In this document: positions 36,301 to 45,140 of the stretch, piece after piece
How the letters are laid out: every line of letters starts with the position of its first letter
Position numbering within the stretch: the first letter of the stretch is position 1
Assembly: GCF_042453785.1 (NCBI RefSeq)
Contig: NC_091664.1
Coordinates: forward strand, 29,188,501 to 29,252,500
Length of the DNA: 64,000 nt
Source of the DNA: Malus domestica
Lineage: Eukaryota > Streptophyta > Magnoliopsida > Rosales > Rosaceae
Direction of reading: 5' to 3'
Translations under genes and position numbers: made by a program
The notes under the pieces: generated by a model
What the model was told of the DNA's origin: nothing
The model's input: the letters and a program-made list of their open reading frames with translations, nothing else
Databases searched by the model: none

Positions 36301-39300
36301 CTGGTTATTATTTTTCTGTCAACCCGTCAGATTTGTTGTGAGCTTCGAAACTCCATTTTCTATTGTTCAGATCAGCATGCTTTCTTCATTGAAGTTGTTC
36401 CTCAGCTCGTGAACTACAACATATCCAAATTTGAGATCCCTCGGAGCAGTATAACTCCAGAAATCCAGGTATGATGAATGACTGGTTATTATTTTTCTGT
36501 CAACCCGTCAGATTTGTTGTGAGCTTCGAAACTCCATTTTCTATTGTTCAGATCGGCATGCTTTCTTCATTGAAGTTGTTCCTCATCGTCTCTTTCATAA
36601 CATATCAAAAATTCAGAATGAACTAATGGTTAAATATTTCCAGATCTTCGAAACATCACAGCAGCTTCGAAATCTGCAAGAATCCGACTGTCATGTTTGG
36701 AGCTTCAACACTTTAATTTCCGTCGCTCAAACAGAAATGGTTCCTTCTTGAAAGTTGTTCATATGCTCAAGAACTATAGGGTGTCCAAAATTCAGCTCCA
36801 TTGGAGAAGAGCAGAGGTTGCAGAAATTTGATAGATGAAAGGAGGCGGAAGAGGGAGAGAGAGAAAAAGTCTCTTGGGTTGGATTTCTATTTTGGGGCAG
36901 ATTCCAATTTTTGTAGCACCTTCATTATTGATGAATTGCTTGTACTTTTGTCCATTATGAAACTTGGGACTTTGGCTTGTTGTTGGATCTATTATAATAT
37001 GTTTGGGAACATATATAAGTGAATAAATAAGAAGGAAAATTTTGGGCCCTTGTGGGTGTAAAACAAAAAATGTTTATGTTTACCCAAGTGTTTTTGTACA
37101 AGTTCAAGGGCATCTTGGGTTTTGTGAACAAAATTTGTTTATTTGGAGCAAGGTTTTGTGTTGAAGCTTTGTAGGTGAAGCTTTGGTGTTGAAGCTTTGT
37201 AGATGAAGCTTTCGAGGTGAAGCTTTGTAGATGAAGCTTTCTGGGTGAAGCTTTGATGGTGAAGCTTTGTAGATGAAGCTTTCGAGGTGAAGCTGTGATG
37301 GTGAAGCTTTGGAGATGAAAGTATGTAGAGGGAGCTTTATAGGTGAAGATTTTTTAGGTGAAGCTTTGTAGGTGAAGCTTTTTTAAGTGAAGCTTTTCGG
37401 GTGAAGTTTTTTTTGGGTGAAGCTTTTCGGGTGAAGCTTTTTGGATGAAGCTGTTTTTTTTTTTTTTTTTTTTGGCGCTTGACACGGTCTTCATTTGCTT
37501 GTTTTGTAGTGACTGTGGAAGACGGATTGCTTTCTGATTGAGAAGGGTTCCGGCATCGCTTGCTATGAATGTAAAAGAGTGAGGGCTGAGTTGGCTAAAT
37601 TACCTCTTTATTGAATTCATTGCCAAATGGCCTTCATTACATAGGATGCCGAACGGCTATAGCTCAACACTTGTACATCGTGAGTCTATTTGTAGTAGTA
37701 CTTCAAGTGATCAGCGTTCCATGGATGGCCAAGGGTCTTGCCATCGGAGCTTCTAAGTGTGTAAGAGCCAGGGCGACTGATGCCAATGACTTCATACGGT
37801 CCATCCCAGTTTGGACTAAGTGTGCCTTCACTCGGGACTCTGTCGCAGAGTAATCTTTTCTTTAAGACCCAGTCTCCTATTTTGAAAGAACGAGGCTTGA
37901 CCCTAGAGTCATAATAGTTGGAGATGCGCTGCTTGTAGGCGACATTCCTCAAGTGAGCTTGGTTTCTGTGTTCCTCGACTAAATCCAAGTTGAGGGTGAG
38001 TTGTTTGTCATTTTCACTTTGAATGTAGTTCTGGACTCGGAATGTTGCTTGCTCGAGCTCAACAGGGACAACCGCCTCTGTGCCAAAGGCAAGTGAGAAT
38101 GGAGTTTCTCCTGTTGAAGTCCGATATGAAGTGCGATATGACCAAAGAGCTTGGGGTACAAATTCTGGCCAACAGCCTTTAGCTTTGTCCAAGCTGGTTT
38201 TCAAAGTGCGCTTGATTATTTTGTTGATGGCCTCAACTTGTCCATTAGACTGGGGATGAGCTGGAGAGGCAAAGCATAAGTTGATGTTGAACTTAGAGCA
38301 GAACAACCTAAACTTCTTGTTGTCAAACTGTCGCCCATTGTCAGTGACTATCGCATTGGGAATGCCGAATCTACAAAGGATGTTCTTCCACACGAAGTCT
38401 TCTATCTTTGCCTCAGTAATGGTTGCCAAGGGTTCTACTTCGGCCCACTTTGTGAAGTAGTCCACTGCAACGACTGCGTAACAGACTTTGCCCTTCCCTG
38501 CCGGCATTGGGCCGATCAAATCAAGTCCCCACTGGGCGAAGGGCCAAGGGCTGATCATAGGAGTAAGAGGCTCTGGAGGGGAATGAGGAATAGTCGCATA
38601 TCGTTGACATTTGTCACATGAGCGGGATACTTTGATGGCATCCTGGTGGAGTGTTGGCCAGTAATATCCTTGGCGAAAAGTCTTGTGTGCTAGGGACCGA
38701 GATCCAGCATGATCTCCACAGACTCCCTCATGTATTTCCCGAAGGACGATTTCCGCCTCGGCAGGCGTAAGACACCTTAAGTATGGCAGGCTAAAACCTC
38801 GCTTATAGAGTTGATCATTGATGATCAGGTAGCGGGTAGACTTGTATCGAATTTGCTTAGCCTGGACTTTATCATTTGGGAGGGTGCCATGAGCAAGGAA
38901 ATTATAGATCGGGGTGATCCAACTATCCCCCTGTTGTAAGTTGCATACTTCTGCGGCCATGGTGCTTGGTGTTGCCAACAGTTCGACATGAATTTTTCTT
39001 CCAATCTTGTCTTCCACAGCTGAGGCGAGGCGAGCCAGGGCGTCTGCATGACTGTTTGCCGCTCGAGGAACTTGGGTGATCTGGTAGTGGAAGTGCTTGA
39101 GCAAAAGTTGTGTTTGCGCAAGATATGCTGCCATGGAGCTGTCCTTAGCATCAAAGTTGTTGGTAACCTGGTTGACCACTAATTGGGAGTCACTGAAAAT
39201 ATCAATTTGTTTAACCCCGAGGTGTTTGGCCAAACGTAATCCTGCTGGAAGGGCTTCATACTCGGCCTCATTGTTTGATGCCTTGAATTTGAAACGAAGA

Positions 39301-42300
39301 GCATACTCCATTGCTACTTTGTCGGGCGTAGTCAAGACTAGTCCCGCTCCACAGCCCTGTTGGTTGGATGAGCCATCAACATACAAACTCCATGCTGAGG
39401 TCGTTGATTCTACCTTCTGAGCTTCCGATGGTAATGAAGCTACTGCTTCAGGTGTAGAAGCAATGTCAACAGGATATGTGAAGTCGGCGATGAAATCTGC
39501 TACTGCTTGGCCTTTTTCGGCTGGTTTTGGTTGGTAGGAGATGTCAAACTCACCCAATGCTATCGCCCATTTGATCATTCGTCCAGACGTGTCAGGACTC
39601 TGGAGTATCTGTCGAAAAGGGTGATTGGTAAGCACGATGATGGCGTGTGCTTGGAAATAAGGGCGAAGTTTCCGAGCAGACATGACCAATGCTAGAGCTA
39701 ATTTCTCAATGTTGGAGTATCGTGTCTCCGCATCTTGTAGGGCCTTGCTAGCGTAGTAGACGGGCCGTTCGACACCACTGTCCATTCGAATAAGAACAGA
39801 ACTGACTGCTGAAGCCGAAACCGATAGATAGATGATGAGAGTGTCACCAACTTCTGGTTTGGAGAGCAGAGGGGCTTTACTCATGTACTCTTTGAGGTTC
39901 CTGAATGCCTTGGCACATTCCTCCGTCCATGTAATGTACTTCTTATTTCCCTTGAGTGCTTTGAAGAAAGGAGCACATCTGTCTGTGGCCTTAGAGATGA
40001 ATCTGGTTAAGGCTGCCACCTTGCCAGTAAGGCTTTGGATGTCTTTTGAAGTTATTGGCTCTTTCATGTCGAGGATTGCTTTGATCTTTTCAGGGTTAGC
40101 TTCAATGCCTCGTTGGCTAATCATGAAGCCTAAGAATTTGCCAGAGCCCACGCCGAAGGCACATTTGTTGGGGTTCAACCTCATTCGATACCTCTTTAGA
40201 ATGGTGAAAGTTTCAGATAGGTCGGTGATGTGTTGGTCAGCATGTTTGCTTTTGACTAGCATATCATCAACGTAAACTTCCATGTTCTTCCCAATTTGTT
40301 CGACGAACATTGAATTGACCAGTCTCTGATAAGTTGCTCCTGCATTCTTTAGGCCGAAAGGCATGACTTTATAGCAATATAGTCCCCTGTCAGTAGTGAA
40401 GGCCGTGTGTTCTTGGTCTGAGGGGTTCATGAGGATTTGGTTGTATCCTGAATAAGCGTCCATAAAGCTCAAAAGCTCACACCCTACCGTAGAGTCTATA
40501 AGCCTGTCAATAAGAGGAAGAGGGAAACTATCTTTCGGACACCCTTTGTTTAGGTCGGTGTAGTCAACACACATCCTCCACAAGACATTTTGAAGCGAAA
40601 GACTTTCTTTGGTCGGATTTTTCCTAACAAGGACCACATTTGCTACCCATGTCGGGTAATTGACTTCGCGGACAAAGCCTATGCCTTTGAGTTTTTCAAC
40701 TTCTGCTTTCATTGCCTCGTATCGTTCAGCGTCATAAGATCTTCGCTTCTGTCTCACCGGCTTGATCTTGGGGTCAATACTCAAACGATGACAGATGACA
40801 TCGGGAGAGATGCCTGGCATGTCCTCGTATGACCAGGCGAAGACTTCAGTGTTCTCTTTCAAAAAAGATATCAATGCTAACCGAAGGGGTGGTGACAATG
40901 TGGTGCCAATATTCACCATGCGGTCTGGATGATCTCTTGAGATAGGTACCTTCTCCAACTCTTCAGCAGGTTGGGCTTGCTGGGTGAAAGAGTCATCTCG
41001 AGGATCATCGGGTTGATTGTTGCTATCAAGAAGATCCAAGGTCGCTTCATCTAGGCTGGTCTTTGTGACTTGGTCATGTACAGACAGGGTTTCCTTGGGT
41101 CCGGGCAAGTGTTGTTGCTTAACTGAAGTGTTGTAACATGATCGTGCACTAAGCTGATCTCCTCTGATGTAGCCGTTGCCATGGGGGGTTGGAAATTTCA
41201 TCAACAGCATATGCGTGGATACCATAGCCTTGAGATCATTGATGCCTGTGCGCCCAAAGATGACATTGTATGCCGTTGGGCAGTCAACCACTAGGAAGTT
41301 AGTGGTAATGGTAGCCGTGTAAGGGCCTGTACCAATAGTAAAGGGTAAATGTATGCTCCCTAAAGGTTGCACGATATCACCGGAGAAGCTTATCAGAGGA
41401 GAAATCGAGCGATCGAGCAAGTGTTCAGCTACACTGAGTGCCCTGAAAGCTTCGGCAAACATGATATTGACCGAAGCCCCTGTGTCTACGAGGATTCGTC
41501 GAACATCAAAGTTGGCTATGTGAGCCTCCACGATCAATGGGTCGTTATGAGGGTAGATGATGCCTCTTTCTTCCTCAGGGTAGAAACATATCGGATCCCA
41601 GTTAGGTTTTTGATACTTCCCTCCCCTGATGTCTTCCACGTGAAACACTTGGTGACCAGGCCTCAGACTTCGTTCACTGTTTTTCATGGCCCTATTGGAA
41701 GATTCAGATATGGGTGTGCCGCCGCTTATGGAATATATGACATTCACCTGGCGTTGGTTACGGTTATCCCTTTGAGGGTGAAGAAGGAATTGATCAATTT
41801 TTCCTTCTCGTGCCAAAGCTTCAATACGATCACGGAGGATGATACATTTCTCGCTATCATGGCCGTTATGCTCATGGTAGCAACAAAACGTGCCCGCGTT
41901 ATTCGGGGGCGTGTAATCTGGGTGCCTCGGCTTTGGCTTTGGTATCAGGTGAGCTATGTTGGGGTAAATGGCCGCGCATGTGGCATTCAAGGGCGTGTAT
42001 GTCTCATACCTTGGGGTAGGGGGTATCTTGACGCGGGTTTGACCCACTGCATTGACTGCCTGGGGGCGAGCGTTATTGTGGCGATACCCTTGGTTATCGG
42101 GATAGTGTCCCTTACTCTTTTTACTGAAAGGAGAGTGGTGAGGATGGAAATCCTTCCTCTTGCCTTGAAATTGATATGTCTGTTGATTCGGTGAAGCATT
42201 ATGCAAGGCATGGAGAGGTGCCACTGCTGTTTGGAAAGTCGAGGTCTTCTCATTTAGGTGAGTCTGGCTTCCACCTCCCACTTATTGATAAAGGATGGTT

Positions 42301-45140
42301 GTAGGGGGTTTCTCCTGATATGTCTCTGCCTCGGCGGAGGCATGGTTATAAGCCTGCGCCATCACCTCAGAGTAAGTCTTCCAAGTATTGGCATTGATCA
42401 TGTATTTAAAGAAACAATCACGTAGGCCTGCCGTGAAGGCTTTGAGGGCAGTCTTGTCGTCTGCCTCGGCACACCGGGAGTATTCATGGCTGAAGCGGCC
42501 AGCATACATACGTAATGACTCGTCTGGCTTCTGGCGGATAGTGTACAAGTCATCTGCAGAGTGCAAGCGATCGGTTTGGAAAATGTGTTGGGAAACAAAT
42601 AGTTTCCTCAATTCCTCAAATGAGTCTACCGTCTCAGGTGTAAGACGACAATACCAATTTAGAGCTCCACCAGAGAGGGTGGAGGGGAAGAGAAGACATC
42701 GCTCTTCGTCGGTGTGCATCCGGTATGCCATGGTGGACTCAAAGAGGTTAAGGTGCTCAATCGGGTCCTCTTTTCCAGTATAAAGTTGCAAGCCAAGCTT
42801 TTGCTTTGTCTTTGCTTGAAGGGGGGTGTTGAGGATCCTCCTTGTAAGAGGGCCAGGCCTGGGTTGGTTCCAGTCAGGTATTTCAGCCTGACGTTCAGCC
42901 TTCAACTTGTTTACTTCCTCAAGAAGTTGTAGGACAAGGGGGTCCTGAGCGGAGTTACGTGCCACTGGAGCTTTCTTTCGTAAATCTCCATCTCCTCTTG
43001 GAATTAGGAAGGTTTGATCAAGGGCATGTGATTTTTCCCTGGACTCGCTGTACTGGCTTCCAGGGTATGTCTGTCGGAACACCTCTGAGTCCCCTGTACC
43101 CTCATGTCTCTCTAGGACTTGTTGCCCATTCCCCAAGTTGGTGGCCGGCTCGGGCCGTGGCAGGGGACCGAGTCTCTCAGAAATCATTGGGTCATTGATC
43201 TTTGAGCTTATATGGATGGAATTCTCTCGACGTTGCTTCAGGAAATCCCGACAATCGCGAAAGACGGCTTTCGATCCTTCTGCCCCTTCAGCAAAGAGGT
43301 GTCTCCCTCCGCTTCTCATGGTTCGGGTCGAAGCAACTGGGTTGAGAGAAGCCTCATGTTGATTATCAAATCGAGGGGTAATTTGTTCCCTATCAGGGAT
43401 ATCTATGTCGAATGCATGTGACCCTCCATGTTGGAGGGCACCCAATTGATGGTTGACTTCCACGGGGGCAACAAGCTCGCGTGTCTGAGCTTGCCTAGCT
43501 TCGTGGAGTGTCTCGAAGAGCTTCTCATATTGCTCCTGGAGGACCTCATTCCTCATTGCTATCTTGTTGTTCTGAGCTTCCAACTCATCGACTTTAGCTT
43601 GAAGAAGAACTCGTTTTCCTTCCTTCTTTCGTTGTTTCGCACTATGTGCAAGGGGGGTGTCATTCTGTGTGCTGTGGCTTCCTTCGCTTCCCATGTTGGA
43701 GAGGGATGCCTGATCAAAAGAAAGTGTACGAATGATAGAAACCAGCTTGACACAGCTGAAGAGAGTAGGAATAAGTATCGTTTCCCACAGACGGCGCCAA
43801 ATGTTGATGCACAAAATCAGCGAAGACTTTGGTACAACAGAAAGTGTCAGGTTTTGTGACCTTCGCTTGGTTGCTTCGGTCACTAGTGAGGATAAGTACG
43901 TAAATGAATAGAGACAGAGAAGCAAACACAGGATGTACGTGGTTCACCCAGATTGGCTACGTCCACGGAGTAGAGGAGTTCTTATTAGTAGTGAAGGGCT
44001 TACACAAGTACAAAGGATCAAGCTCTCAATTTAGTGAGTTCTTGTGAATGATTTAACACAAAATGGCATTAGGCAATATTGTGGGGGGATGACCCCTATT
44101 TATAGAAAAACTTGTAGCTTTGTCACATTGACATGTGTCATGTTATGATTGGTTCTTGATGTTGACACGTGCTGCGCTCTGATTGGCTTCTAATCTTGAC
44201 ACGTGTTGAGTAGTGATTGGCCTCCTGGTCGGAGGGGAACTCTTCTGGGTCCTTGACAGTATAGCGTTGGCCGGTGCTCGGTAGTTTCGGGATTGGTCAA
44301 GTATGGTACAAACAACATCTATGTAAGAGCTTAGCTCACGAGAACATCCTCTTGAAAAAAGAAAAGAATTTATATGGAAAAGGATCACCACCACATTGCA
44401 TCCATGTCCAATAATATTGTCATATGCAAGTTTTTCTTCACTTGACAATGTATGATTGGGTCGGAACTTCACATGGCGGTGAATCCATTCCATGTATGTT
44501 GCCCTCTTAAAATTGAGTACCAACTAGATCGGTGTGATTGCAAAATATAATTAAAAAAATAAAAAAGACTATTTACAGATTAATTAAAAGGACTGATGGT
44601 GAACAATTGGTAACTTTAAAGTTGCTTAAAGTTGTTTTGTAGACTTTTTTTTTGGACATATGATATTAGTTATATGAAGGAGATGAAAGAAGTAGACTAA
44701 ATCTCATAATAAACTAATAATAATATGATTTAAATTCGCATGTTGTAAACTTTTAATAGACAGAGCAAACTCATATATATACGCTCCTAAACCATGCCCC
44801 GCCTTCACACTTCAACATCCTAAATCATGAGTATGAAAACTTATAGCGTATATTATTCATTAATTAATTACAAATGATTGATTAATTTGTTAATAATCAG
44901 ATTTGGAGTAATAACAGAATAAAAGCTTGCAACCATCGCGTCAGGATTTGGGACGTGAATGTGGAAAGGTGCTCGGTGGGAATTTTCATATTCAACAGGG
45001 GAAAGATACAAGTACCAGAAGAAGTAACTGATGAGAAGAACCCATTGTGCTATAAACCATGCGATGGTCTTGGCTATATTGCTTTTGCTTTCTCCAACCT
45101 GGATTTGACCGGTCGTGTCAAGGCCTACTGTGGTATCTAA
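30323..45140 (+). CDS. AOP1: AOP-type 2-oxoglutarate/Fe(II) dioxygenase, copy A, 311 aa, with retroelement in intron 2
   Basis: Exons 30323-30684, 30902-31235 and 44901-45140 (362+334+240 = 936 bp, 311 aa, TAA/TGA-free until the final stop). Exon 1 starts MGSDSETASLKIPIIDFTNS. It includes the DIOX_N-like region with HALEEYGCFVAAYD. Exon 2 carries the iron motif H-x-D in FPSHTDASFISILFQ. Exon 3 supplies the distal histidine in CNHRV and the 2-oxoglutarate-binding R-x-S as RCS (VERCSVGIFIF), ending VKAYCGI. These are the family's H-D-H and RxS residues. AOP-type enzymes belong to the plant DOXC class; known members act in glucosinolate side-chain chemistry in Brassicaceae, so the substrate here is unknown. 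Intron 2 is 13665 bp because of the antisense retrotransposon; in copy B it is 1191 bp. Protein differs from copy B at only three residues, all in exon 1. Confidence 0.9.
31546..31720 (+). repeat. About 87-bp tandem duplication in AOP intron 2
   Basis: Two adjacent units with gaaaaagactaacgctac, cttaccacatttgtcatatc and aatctctctaataaaagtac. Present in both AOP copies (second set near 57105-57270). Confidence 0.75.
31839..31843 (+). other. Target-site duplication, left
   Basis: acatc directly before the left LTR; repeated at 44315-44319. Copy B has one acatc at the matching place (tatgacatctatgtaagagc near 57382-57401). Confidence 0.93.
32137..32148 (-). promoter_or_regulatory. TATA box of the 3' LTR
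   Basis: Minus strand reads CTATAAATAGGG. The same motif lies in the 5' LTR at about 44095-44106, where it would start element transcription. Confidence 0.6.
32170..32262 (-). promoter_or_regulatory. Three CCAAT plus G-box/ABRE modules in LTR U3
   Basis: Plus strand shows ttgacatgtg, ttgacacgtg and ttgacacgtg, each followed by gattgg, at about 34-bp spacing (32170, 32204, 32238). On the element strand these read CCAATC then CACGTGTCAA. CACGTGTC is an ABRE-type G-box core; the first module is mutated to CACATGTCAA. Also at 44128-44220. Confidence 0.65.
32357..32370 (-). other. Polypurine tract next to 3' LTR
   Basis: Minus strand reads acttaggggagcac just before the LTR start TGTTTG. A short purine-rich primer site for plus-strand DNA synthesis. 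Confidence 0.6.
34254..34390 (+). repeat. 65-bp tandem repeat, 2 copies plus a partial third
   Basis: Unit begins cgatttctgagatcggccct and contains gcagcccagcttttgagaaa; starts at 34254 and 34319, third partial start near 34384. Lies just upstream of the antisense ORF. Confidence 0.85.
34412..34420 (+). promoter_or_regulatory. TATA-like box ahead of antisense ORF
   Basis: tttttatag about 113 bp before the ATG at 34533. The distance suits a short leader. No experimental support. Confidence 0.35.
34533..35207 (+). CDS. Antisense ORF of Tat-lineage element, 224-aa coiled-coil protein of unknown function
   Basis: Starts at ATG 34533 (MSGPSDRRFDLNLGEE), stop at 35205-35207; the frame runs two codons further up without ATG. 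It lies between pol and the 3' LTR in the opposite orientation to gag-pol. Residues about 85-150 form a coiled coil (LAAEVMSLKQEIRGLKHENK), then a basic segment (MKRKLDQ). The C-terminal third has about three Pro/Ser-rich units (GAVPGNEAS, GVLSSTEAP, GALPTAETS). The N-terminal FDLNL resembles EAR-type repression motifs. An AATAAA signal follows at 35275-35280 and a TATA-like box precedes it. Antisense ORFs at this position are known in Retand/Tat elements. It is intact, which suggests selection or recent insertion. Function unknown. Confidence 0.8.
   Translation: MSGPSDRRFDLNLGEETATPSPDNIWRPSFISPTGPLTVGDSVMKNDMTAAVVARNLLTPKDNRLLSKRSDELAVKDSLALSVQCAGSVSNMAQRLFARTRQVESLAAEVMSLKQEIRGLKHENKQLHRLAHDYATNMKRKLDQMKESDGKVLLDHQRFVGLFQRHLLPSSSGAVPGNEASNDEPPMPPPSGVLSSTEAPDNHPPVLSLSGALPTAETSPKQPL
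35275..35280 (+). terminator. AATAAA polyadenylation signal of antisense ORF
   Basis: aataaa 68 bp after the stop codon on the same strand, followed by further AT-rich sequence. Confidence 0.45.
35828..35930 (+). repeat. 17-bp tandem array, about 6 copies
   Basis: Unit gaagcatcacaatgatg, drifting to aaagcatcataatgatg. Direct tandem units without spacers. Confidence 0.85.
36021..36600 (+). repeat. About 181-bp tandem array, 3.2 copies
   Basis: The anchor cttcat recurs at 36021, 36203, 36384 and 36565. Units share gaagttgttcct, actacaacatatccaaattt, gatccctcggag and tgtcaacccgtcagatttgt. Unit length is close to that of plant satellites. Confidence 0.88.
37150..37474 (+). repeat. 16-18-bp GTGAAGCTTTGTAGAT array with poly-T end
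   Basis: About 18-20 degenerate units such as ggtgaagctttgtagatgaa, many with a HindIII-like aagctt. Ends in about 20 T at 37453-37474. Directly downstream of pol on the element strand. Confidence 0.85.
37686..42281 (-). CDS. Retrotransposon NC-pol polyprotein (zinc knuckle, PR, RT, RH, aRH, INT), intact
   Basis: Open for 1531 codons in the same frame as gag; the frame has no ATG at its start (begins GTG directly after the gag TAA). Order: a zinc-knuckle-like motif near residue 130 (CCYHEHNGHDSEKC); aspartic protease with VDTGASVNI near 265; reverse transcriptase with VDYTDLNKGCPKDSFPLP and the catalytic YVDD; RNase H with a connection region; a second, archaeal-type RNase H (WSLYVDGSSNQQGCGAGLVL); and integrase with an HHCC region (GVCGDHAGS, CDKCQRY) and DDE residues in GLDLIGP, TDNGRQF and QVEAIN. 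No other stop or frameshift. Expression would need suppression of the upstream stop, an intron, or internal initiation. Confidence 0.93.
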   Translation of the reverse strand: MGGGSQTHLNEKTSTFQTAVAPLHALHNASPNQQTYQFQGKRKDFHPHHSPFSKKSKGHYPDNQGYRHNNARPQAVNAVGQTRVKIPPTPRYETYTPLNATCAAIYPNIAHLIPKPKPRHPDYTPPNNAGTFCCYHEHNGHDSEKCIILRDRIEALAREGKIDQFLLHPQRDNRNQRQVNVIYSISGGTPISESSNRAMKNSERSLRPGHQVFHVEDIRGGKYQKPNWDPICFYPEEERGIIYPHNDPLIVEAHIANFDVRRILVDTGASVNIMFAEAFRALSVAEHLLDRSISPLISFSGDIVQPLGSIHLPFTIGTGPYTATITTNFLVVDCPTAYNVIFGRTGINDLKAMVSTHMLLMKFPTPHGNGYIRGDQLSARSCYNTSVKQQHLPGPKETLSVHDQVTKTSLDEATLDLLDSNNQPDDPRDDSFTQQAQPAEELEKVPISRDHPDRMVNIGTTLSPPLRLALISFLKENTEVFAWSYEDMPGISPDVICHRLSIDPKIKPVRQKRRSYDAERYEAMKAEVEKLKGIGFVREVNYPTWVANVVLVRKNPTKESLSLQNVLWRMCVDYTDLNKGCPKDSFPLPLIDRLIDSTVGCELLSFMDAYSGYNQILMNPSDQEHTAFTTDRGLYCYKVMPFGLKNAGATYQRLVNSMFVEQIGKNMEVYVDDMLVKSKHADQHITDLSETFTILKRYRMRLNPNKCAFGVGSGKFLGFMISQRGIEANPEKIKAILDMKEPITSKDIQSLTGKVAALTRFISKATDRCAPFFKALKGNKKYITWTEECAKAFRNLKEYMSKAPLLSKPEVGDTLIIYLSVSASAVSSVLIRMDSGVERPVYYASKALQDAETRYSNIEKLALALVMSARKLRPYFQAHAIIVLTNHPFRQILQSPDTSGRMIKWAIALGEFDISYQPKPAEKGQAVADFIADFTYPVDIASTPEAVASLPSEAQKVESTTSAWSLYVDGSSNQQGCGAGLVLTTPDKVAMEYALRFKFKASNNEAEYEALPAGLRLAKHLGVKQIDIFSDSQLVVNQVTNNFDAKDSSMAAYLAQTQLLLKHFHYQITQVPRAANSHADALARLASAVEDKIGRKIHVELLATPSTMAAEVCNLQQGDSWITPIYNFLAHGTLPNDKVQAKQIRYKSTRYLIINDQLYKRGFSLPYLRCLTPAEAEIVLREIHEGVCGDHAGSRSLAHKTFRQGYYWPTLHQDAIKVSRSCDKCQRYATIPHSPPEPLTPMISPWPFAQWGLDLIGPMPAGKGKVCYAVVAVDYFTKWAEVEPLATITEAKIEDFVWKNILCRFGIPNAIVTDNGRQFDNKKFRLFCSKFNINLCFASPAHPQSNGQVEAINKIIKRTLKTSLDKAKGCWPEFVPQALWSYRTSYRTSTGETPFSLAFGTEAVVPVELEQATFRVQNYIQSENDKQLTLNLDLVEEHRNQAHLRNVAYKQRISNYYDSRVKPRSFKIGDWVLKKRLLCDRVPSEGTLSPNWDGPYEVIGISRPGSYTLRSSDGKTLGHPWNADHLKYYYK
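42282..43694 (-). CDS. Retrotransposon gag (capsid part), 470 aa, ends in TAA before the zinc knuckle
   Basis: The ATG at 43694 (MGSEGSHSTQNDTPLAHS) is about 108 nt after the LTR. Residues about 25-75 form a coiled coil (KVDELEAQNNKIAMRNEVL). The capsid-like Retrotrans_gag region is about 300-450 (LYTGKEDPIEHLNLFE, FPSTLSGGALNWY, FEELRKLFVSQH, FTAGLRDCFFKYMINA). The frame stops at TAA 42284-42282 and continues in the same frame into pol. The single stop separates capsid from nucleocapsid. Confidence 0.9.
   Translation of the reverse strand: MGSEGSHSTQNDTPLAHSAKQRKKEGKRVLLQAKVDELEAQNNKIAMRNEVLQEQYEKLFETLHEARQAQTRELVAPVEVNHQLGALQHGGSHAFDIDIPDREQITPRFDNQHEASLNPVASTRTMRSGGRHLFAEGAEGSKAVFRDCRDFLKQRRENSIHISSKINDPMISERLGPLPRPEPATNLGNGQQVLERHEGTGDSEVFRQTYPGSQYSESREKSHALDQTFLIPRGDGDLRKKAPVARNSAQDPLVLQLLEEVNKLKAERQAEIPDWNQPRPGPLTRRILNTPLQAKTKQKLGLQLYTGKEDPIEHLNLFESTMAYRMHTDEERCLLFPSTLSGGALNWYCRLTPETVDSFEELRKLFVSQHIFQTDRLHSADDLYTIRQKPDESLRMYAGRFSHEYSRCAEADDKTALKAFTAGLRDCFFKYMINANTWKTYSEVMAQAYNHASAEAETYQEKPPTTILYQ
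43782..43799 (-). other. Primer-binding site
   Basis: Minus strand tggcgccgtctgtggg, two bases after the 5' LTR. The first nine bases match the 3' end complement of plant tRNA-Asp; the rest do not, so the primer is uncertain. Confidence 0.7.
43802..44314 (-). repeat. 5' LTR of the Tat-lineage element
   Basis: 513 bp; no difference found by eye from the 3' LTR. Followed by acatc at 44315-44319. Carries the same TATA box and U3 modules. Confidence 0.93.

Larger units (their letters stand above)
32371..37685 (-). other. Long 3' untranslated region of the retrotransposon
   Basis: About 5.3 kb between the pol stop and the 3' LTR, unusually long for Ty3/gypsy but usual for Tat-lineage elements. 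Contains duplicated blocks (about 32690-32830 versus 33285-33420, and about 33560-33740 versus 33955-34140), the antisense gene (34533-35207) and several tandem arrays (34254-34390, 35828-35930, 36021-36600, 37150-37474). Confidence 0.75.
31844..44314 (-). mobile_element. Complete Ty3/gypsy LTR retrotransposon, Tat lineage, 12471 bp
   Basis: Two 513-bp LTRs (31844-32356, 43802-44314) that read as identical, TG...CA ends, 5-bp TSD acatc, a PBS, a polypurine tract, gag, pol and an antisense ORF. The element is transcribed on the minus strand, opposite to AOP. Tat-lineage assignment rests on the CCHC-type gag motif (CCYHEHNGHDSEKC), a second RNase H after the first one, the large 3' untranslated region with tandem repeats and the antisense ORF. 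Identical LTRs mean recent insertion. Confidence 0.93.

Noticed and set aside
41367-42194. 275-codon plus-strand frame opposite pol
   Set aside because: Antisense shadow of the zinc-knuckle/protease region; no domains.
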